Assembly: GCA_027450125.1 (NCBI GenBank)
Contig: DAIDKG010000223.1
Span: 1 to 9,265 of the forward strand
Length of the DNA stretch: 9,265 bases
Direction: 5' to 3'
Source of the DNA: Bordetella sp.
Lineage (GTDB): Bacteria > Pseudomonadota > Gammaproteobacteria > Burkholderiales > Burkholderiaceae_B
Part shown: piece after piece, positions 5,546 through 9,265 of the stretch
Position numbering within the stretch: the first letter of the stretch is position 1
Layout: every line of letters begins with the position of its first letter
Program-made: the position numbers and the translations under genes
Notes under the pieces: generated by a model
What the model saw: only the letters and a program-made list of their open reading frames with translations
Told to the model about the DNA's origin: nothing
Database searches by the model: none

Positions 5546-8137
5546 TCAGGCGTCGACGGCGTCCGCCACATCCTTGTAATCGGCGATCTGGTCGAAGTTC
5601 AGGTATTTGTAGATCTTCGAGCCGTCCTGGTTGATCACGCCCATGTCGGCCAGGTATTGCTCCTTGGTCGGGATCTTGCCCAGGCGCGAGCAGATCGCGG
5701 CCAGCTCGGCCGAGCCCAGGTACACATTGGTGTTCTTGCCCAGGCGGTTGGGGAAGTTGCGGGTCGAGGTCGACATGACCGTCGCGCCTTCGCGCACCTG
5801 CGCCTGGTTGCCCATGCACAGCGAGCAGCCCGGCATTTCGGTGCGGGCGCCGGCCGTGCCGAACACGCCGTAGTGACCTTCCTCGGTCAACTGGGCGGCA
5901 TCCATCTTGGTGGGCGGGGCCACCCACAGTTTGACGGGAATGTCGCGCTTGCCCTCGAGCAGCTTGGAGGCCGCGCGGAAGTGGCCGATATTGGTCATGC
6001 AGCTGCCGATGAACACTTCGTCGATCTTGGCACCGGCCACGTCCGACAGCGTCTTCACGTCGTCGGGGTCGTTGGGGCAGGCGACGATGGGCTCGGTGAT
6101 CTCGCTCATGTCGATCTCGATCACGGCGGCGTATTCGGCACCGGCGTCGGGCTCGAGCAGCTTGGGATCGGCCAGCCAGGCTTCCATGGCCTTGATGCGG
6201 CGGCGGATCGAGCGCTCGTCTTCGTAGCCGTTGGCGATGAGCCACTTGAGCATCACGATATTGCTGTTGATGTACTCGATGATGGGCTCTTTGTTCAGGC
6301 GCACCGTGCAGCCGGCGGCCGAGCGCTCGGCCGACGCGTCGGTGAGCTCGAAAGCCTGTTCCACCTTCAGATCGGGCAGGCCTTCGATTTCAAGGATGCG
6401 GCCGGAGAAGATGTTCTTCTTGCCTTGCTTGGCCACCGTCAAGAGGCCCTGCTTGATGGCGTACAGCGGGATCGCGTTCACCAGGTCGCGCAGGGTCACG
6501 CCGGGCTGCATCTTGCCCGAAAAGCGCACCAGCACCGATTCGGGCATGTCCAGGGGCATCACGCCCGTGGCGGCGGCGAAGGCCACCAGGCCCGAGCCCG
6601 CGGGGAAGGAAATGCCGATGGGAAAGCGCGTGTGCGAATCGCCGCCGGTGCCGACGGTATCGGGCAGCAGCATGCGGTTCAGCCACGAGTGGATCACGCC
6701 GTCGCCCGGACGCAGCGAAATGCCGCCGCGGTTGCTCATGAATTCGGGCAGGGTGTGGTGCGTCTTGACGTCCACGGGCTTGGGATAGGCGGCAGTGTGG
6801 CAGAACGACTGCATCACCAGGTCGGCCGAGAAGCCCAGGCAGGCCAGGTCCTTGAGTTCGTCGCGGGTCATGGGGCCGGTGGTGTCCTGGCTGCCGACCG
6901 AGGCCATGCGCGGTTCGCAGTAGCTGCCCGGCAGCACGCCCTTGCCCTCGGGCAGGCCGCAGGCGCGGCCGACCATCTTCTGGGCCAGGGTGTAGCCCTT
7001 GACCTGGGCGTTGGGGTTGTGCGGCAGGCGGAACAGGGTGGAGGCAGGCAGGCCCAGGGCTTCACGGGCCTTGGCGGTCAGGCTGCGGCCGATGATCAGC
7101 GGAATGCGGCCGCCGGCGCGTACTTCGTCGAACAGCACATCGGACTTGACCTGGAACTCGGCGATGACTTCGCCGTTTTTGAGCGCTTTGCCCTCGTAGG
7201 GGCGCAGCTCGATGACGTCGCCGGTTTCCATCTTGGAGACGTCCAGCTCGATGGGCAGGGCGCCGGCGTCTTCCATGGTGTTGTAGAAGATCGGAGCGAT
7301 CTTGCCGCCCAGGCACACGCCGCCGAAGCGCTTGTTCGGCACGAAGGGGATGTCTTGGCCGGTGAACCACAGCACCGAGTTGGTGGCCGATTTGCGCGAG
7401 GAGCCGGTGCCGACCACATCGCCCACGTAGGCGATCATGTGGCCTTTTTTCTTCAGGTCTTCGATGAACTGCACCGGGCCGCGCTTGCCGTCTTCCTCGG
7501 GCTCGAAGGCCGTGCCTTCGCGCTTGTTCTTGAGCATGGCCAGCGCATGCAGGGGAATGTCGGGGCGGGTGGTCGCATCCGGCGCAGGCGAGAGATCGTC
7601 GGTATTGGTTTCGCCGGGCACCTTGAAGACGGTGACGGTCAGGCTCTGGGCCAGCTCGGGACGGCTGGTGAACCATTCGGCGTCGGCCCAGCTTTGAATC
7701 ACGGCGCGGGCGTTGGCGTTGCCCTTGTCGGCCTTTTCCTTGACGTCATGAAACGCATCGAACATCAGCAGGGTCTTCTTCAGACCGTCGGCGGCAATGC
7801 CTCCCACGTCGGTGTCGTCGAGCAGGTCGATCAGGGGCGAGACGTTGTAGCCGCCCAACATGGTGCCCAGGAGTTCGGTGGCCTTGGCGCGCGAGATCAG
7901 CGCGTTCTTTTCCTTGCCCAGCGCCACGGCGGCCAGGTAGGAGGCCTTGACCTTGGCGGCGTCGTCCACGCCGGCCGGCACGCGGTGCGTCAGCAGCTCG
8001 AGCAGATTGTCGGCCTCGCCAGCGGGCGGGTTCTTCAACAGTTCGATCAGGTCCGCGGTCTGTTGGGCCGACAGGGGCAGAGGAGGAATGCCCAGCGCAG
8101 CGCGTTCGGCGACGTGTTGACGATACTTTTCGAGCAT
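5546..8137 (-). CDS. acnB: Aconitate hydratase B (aconitase 2)
   Basis: AcnB interconverts citrate and isocitrate through cis-aconitate in the TCA cycle, using a [4Fe-4S] cluster in the cytosol; it may also act on 2-methylisocitrate in the methylcitrate pathway. The product is 863 residues (E. coli AcnB 865). It has the B-type order: a HEAT-like N-terminal domain (about 1-155), the swivel domain with GSSRKS (245-250), then the catalytic core. The core shows [16 protein letters not shown] (413-428), GGDSHTRFP (498-506) and the cluster cysteines GSC (713) and GCSLC (771 and 774). No key residue is missing. The start [13 protein letters not shown] is the family N-terminus; a 26-residue upstream extension of the frame would include the promoter. 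The Shine-Dalgarno is weak (AGG in GCAGGCCTCATC). It converges with the acyltransferase gene and diverges from dusA. Confidence 0.97.
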   Translation of the reverse strand: MLEKYRQHVAERAALGIPPLPLSAQQTADLIELLKNPPAGEADNLLELLTHRVPAGVDDAAKVKASYLAAVALGKEKNALISRAKATELLGTMLGGYNVSPLIDLLDDTDVGGIAADGLKKTLLMFDAFHDVKEKADKGNANARAVIQSWADAEWFTSRPELAQSLTVTVFKVPGETNTDDLSPAPDATTRPDIPLHALAMLKNKREGTAFEPEEDGKRGPVQFIEDLKKKGHMIAYVGDVVGTGSSRKSATNSVLWFTGQDIPFVPNKRFGGVCLGGKIAPIFYNTMEDAGALPIELDVSKMETGDVIELRPYEGKALKNGEVIAEFQVKSDVLFDEVRAGGRIPLIIGRSLTAKAREALGLPASTLFRLPHNPNAQVKGYTLAQKMVGRACGLPEGKGVLPGSYCEPRMASVGSQDTTGPMTRDELKDLACLGFSADLVMQSFCHTAAYPKPVDVKTHHTLPEFMSNRGGISLRPGDGVIHSWLNRMLLPDTVGTGGDSHTRFPIGISFPAGSGLVAFAAATGVMPLDMPESVLVRFSGKMQPGVTLRDLVNAIPLYAIKQGLLTVAKQGKKNIFSGRILEIEGLPDLKVEQAFELTDASAERSAAGCTVRLNKEPIIEYINSNIVMLKWLIANGYEDERSIRRRIKAMEAWLADPKLLEPDAGAEYAAVIEIDMSEITEPIVACPNDPDDVKTLSDVAGAKIDEVFIGSCMTNIGHFRAASKLLEGKRDIPVKLWVAPPTKMDAAQLTEEGHYGVFGTAGARTEMPGCSLCMGNQAQVREGATVMSTSTRNFPNRLGKNTNVYLGSAELAAICSRLGKIPTKEQYLADMGVINQDGSKIYKYLNFDQIADYKDVADAVDA

Positions 8138-8186
8138 GATGAGGCCTGCGTAAAAAGGGGGGTTGGAGAGAGACTGATTGCTCGGC

Positions 8187-8215
8187 ATTGTAGAGGGAAG
8201 CCGGCGCAGGGGCAA
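8187..8215 (-). promoter_or_regulatory. acnB promoter
   Basis: Read on the minus strand, TTGCCC (8215-8210) is a -35 matching 4 of 6 and TACAAT (8192-8187) a -10 matching 5 of 6, with an ideal 17-base spacer. Transcription would start near 8180, giving a ~43-base leader. The 21-bp inverted repeat lies two bases upstream of the -35. This placement also rules out the longer acnB frame as a start. Confidence 0.6.
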
Positions 8216-8217
8216 TA

Positions 8218-8238
8218 GTCTTATATCTTATATAAGAC
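8218..8238. promoter_or_regulatory. 21-bp perfect inverted repeat, candidate operator shared by acnB and dusA
   Basis: GTCTTATAT (8218-8226) and ATATAAGAC (8230-8238) are perfect 9-bp inverted arms around CTT. Inside it, TCTTATATAAGA (8226-8237) is itself a 12-bp perfect palindrome, and TCTTATA occurs twice in direct orientation seven bases apart. It is centred at about -48 of the predicted acnB start and about -34 of the predicted dusA start. A dimeric regulator, for example of the GntR type that often controls TCA and methylcitrate genes, could bind here; the protein is not identified. Confidence 0.55.
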
Positions 8239-8246
8239 ATGGGAAA

Positions 8247-8255
8247 TGCGATAAT
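8247..8255 (+). promoter_or_regulatory. Extended -10 promoter of dusA
   Basis: TGC followed by GATAAT is an extended -10 (TGn plus a 5-of-6 hexamer). The hexamer ends seven bases before the A of the dusA ATG at 8262, so the predicted transcript begins at or within a base of the start codon. No good -35 is present; the expected position falls inside the inverted repeat. GATAATTATC (8250-8259) is also a 10-bp palindrome. Confidence 0.5.
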
Positions 8256-8261
8256 TATCAT

Positions 8262-9265
8262 ATGAACCTTCCCGCCGCCTCCGATGCATGGCGCCTGTCC
8301 GTCGCGCCCATGATCGACGTCACAGACCGTCACTGCCGCTATTTCCACCGGCTGCTGGCGCCGCGCGCGCGGCTCTATACCGAAATGATCACCACCGGCG
8401 CGCTGCTGCACGGCGATGTCGCGCGCCACCTGGACTTCGATCAGGCCGAGCACCCCGTTGCCCTGCAGCTGGGCGGCAGCGAGCCCGAGGCCTTGGCGAG
8501 GGCGGCCAAGCTGGGCCGGCAATGGGGTTACGACGAAATCAATCTCAATTGCGGCTGCCCATCCGAGCGGGTGCAGAAGGGCGCCTTCGGCGCGTGCCTC
8601 ATGGCCGAGCCCGATCTCGTGGCCGATTGCGTCAAGGCCATGCAGGACGCGGTCGACATCCCCGTCACGGTCAAACATCGCTTGGGACTGGACTACGACG
8701 ACTCCTACGCTTTCGTGCGCGATTTCGTCGGCAAGATCTACGACACCGGTTGCCGCGTGTTCATAGTGCACGCCCGTAACGCCGTGCTCAAGGGCCTTTC
8801 GCCCAAAGAGAACCGCGATATTCCGCCGCTGCGCTACGACGCGGCCATGCGGCTCAAGCGCGATTTTCCCGATTGCGTGGTGGTGCTCAACGGCGGCCTG
8901 GCTGATGCGCCGCAGTCCGAGGCCGACGGCGCGGGCTTCGACGGCGTGATGTTGGGTCGCGCCGCCTGGCACACCCCGCGCGTTCTCTCCGAACTGTCGC
9001 TGCGGTATTGGCCTTCGGTGCGCCTGCCTTCGGACGCGCAGGTGGTCGATGTCATGATGGCCTATGCCGCCCGCCAGGTGGCCGCAGGCGTGCCGTTGCG
9101 CGTGATGCTGCGGCCCATGCTGGGCCTGGTTACCGGACTGTCCGGCGCGCGCCGCTGGCGGCGCATGTTGTCGGACCCGGCACGCCTGGCGGCCAACGAT
9201 CCCGGCCTGATCTACGAAGCCTGGCGCAGCCTGCAGGCTCGGCGCGACGAGCCTGAACCCGCCAG
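8262..9265 (+). CDS. dusA: tRNA-dihydrouridine(20/20a) synthase DusA, 3' end outside window
   Basis: DusA is an FMN- and NADPH-dependent enzyme that reduces uridines 20 and 20a in the tRNA D-loop. The frame is open to the window edge (334 codons), close to the usual 330-345, so only a few residues are lost. Visible motifs are APMIDVTDRHCR (residues 15-26), the FMN-site strand NLNCGCPSERVQKGAFGACLM (94-114 region) with the catalytic cysteine at 112, then VKHRLGLD, IVHARNAVLKGLSPKENR with the DusA-type insertion, and the phosphate-binding NGGL and GVMLGR. The C-terminal helical tRNA-binding domain follows. Most homologues have Val where this has Cys97. The start has no Shine-Dalgarno, consistent with the leaderless prediction. 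It is divergent from acnB across 124 bases. Confidence 0.95.
   Translation, partial: MNLPAASDAWRLSVAPMIDVTDRHCRYFHRLLAPRARLYTEMITTGALLHGDVARHLDFDQAEHPVALQLGGSEPEALARAAKLGRQWGYDEINLNCGCPSERVQKGAFGACLMAEPDLVADCVKAMQDAVDIPVTVKHRLGLDYDDSYAFVRDFVGKIYDTGCRVFIVHARNAVLKGLSPKENRDIPPLRYDAAMRLKRDFPDCVVVLNGGLADAPQSEADGAGFDGVMLGRAAWHTPRVLSELSLRYWPSVRLPSDAQVVDVMMAYAARQVAAGVPLRVMLRPMLGLVTGLSGARRWRRMLSDPARLAANDPGLIYEAWRSLQARRDEPEPA

Noticed and set aside
8138..8215. A 26-residue N-terminal extension of acnB
   Set aside because: It would begin upstream of the acnB -10 and is not part of the AcnB family N-terminus (MLEKYR).
5522..8218. A 2.7-kb open frame (898 codons) antisense to the whole of acnB
   Set aside because: It mirrors acnB codon for codon, is rich in His, Gly, Ala and Val as expected of high-GC antisense frames, and matches no family. 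acnB is certain.
8244..8262. A possible Fur box over the dusA -10
   Set aside because: I count about 11 of 19 matches to the classic consensus, which is expected by chance in AT-rich promoter DNA. The GATAAT is better explained as the -10 itself.

Overview
The window looks like ordinary chromosome from a high-GC betaproteobacterium of the Alcaligenaceae type (Bordetella/Achromobacter-like). This is inferred from codon use, from the protein variants and from the gene set; no search was run. The first ~125 bases do not belong with the rest. They are about 36% GC (43 of the first 120 bases) and encode a fragment of an M28-type zinc aminopeptidase of the kind common in Bacteroidetes. This fragment is joined abruptly to the middle of an ABC-transporter ATPase gene, so the left edge is best read as a chimeric join (assembly or library artefact) unless shown otherwise.

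Layout, left to right. (1) ~1-128: foreign peptidase fragment. (2) ~132-1896: an ABC ATPase that has lost its N-terminus and Walker A, translationally overlapped with a six-helix NosY-like permease. (3) 1963-2646: rpiA, ribose-5-phosphate isomerase A. (4) 2746-3471: phoU, preceded by what looks like a three-unit PhoB box. (5) 3568-3975: a small GFA/CENP-V-type zinc protein. (6) 4196-5473: a membrane acyltransferase of the Acyl_transf_3 family behind an AT-richer 220-base leader. (7) 5473-5506: a strong bidirectional terminator between convergent genes. (8) 5546-8137, minus strand: acnB, aconitase B. (9) 8262-9265 (runs off the window): dusA, tRNA-dihydrouridine synthase A, transcribed divergently from acnB.

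Most of these are housekeeping genes and they do not form one pathway: sugar-phosphate metabolism (RpiA), phosphate signalling (PhoU), TCA cycle (AcnB), tRNA modification (DusA). Only the ABC pair is a clear operon. The most informative non-coding signals are the phased repeats before phoU and the 124-base divergent acnB-dusA region. The latter carries a perfect 21-bp inverted repeat placed to touch both promoters, plus an extended -10 element that predicts a leaderless dusA mRNA. I see no new multi-gene defence, mobile or biosynthetic system, no CRISPR array, no tRNA or rRNA, and no insertion sequence. There is no gene-free stretch over 300 bases; the longest gap is 3976-4195.
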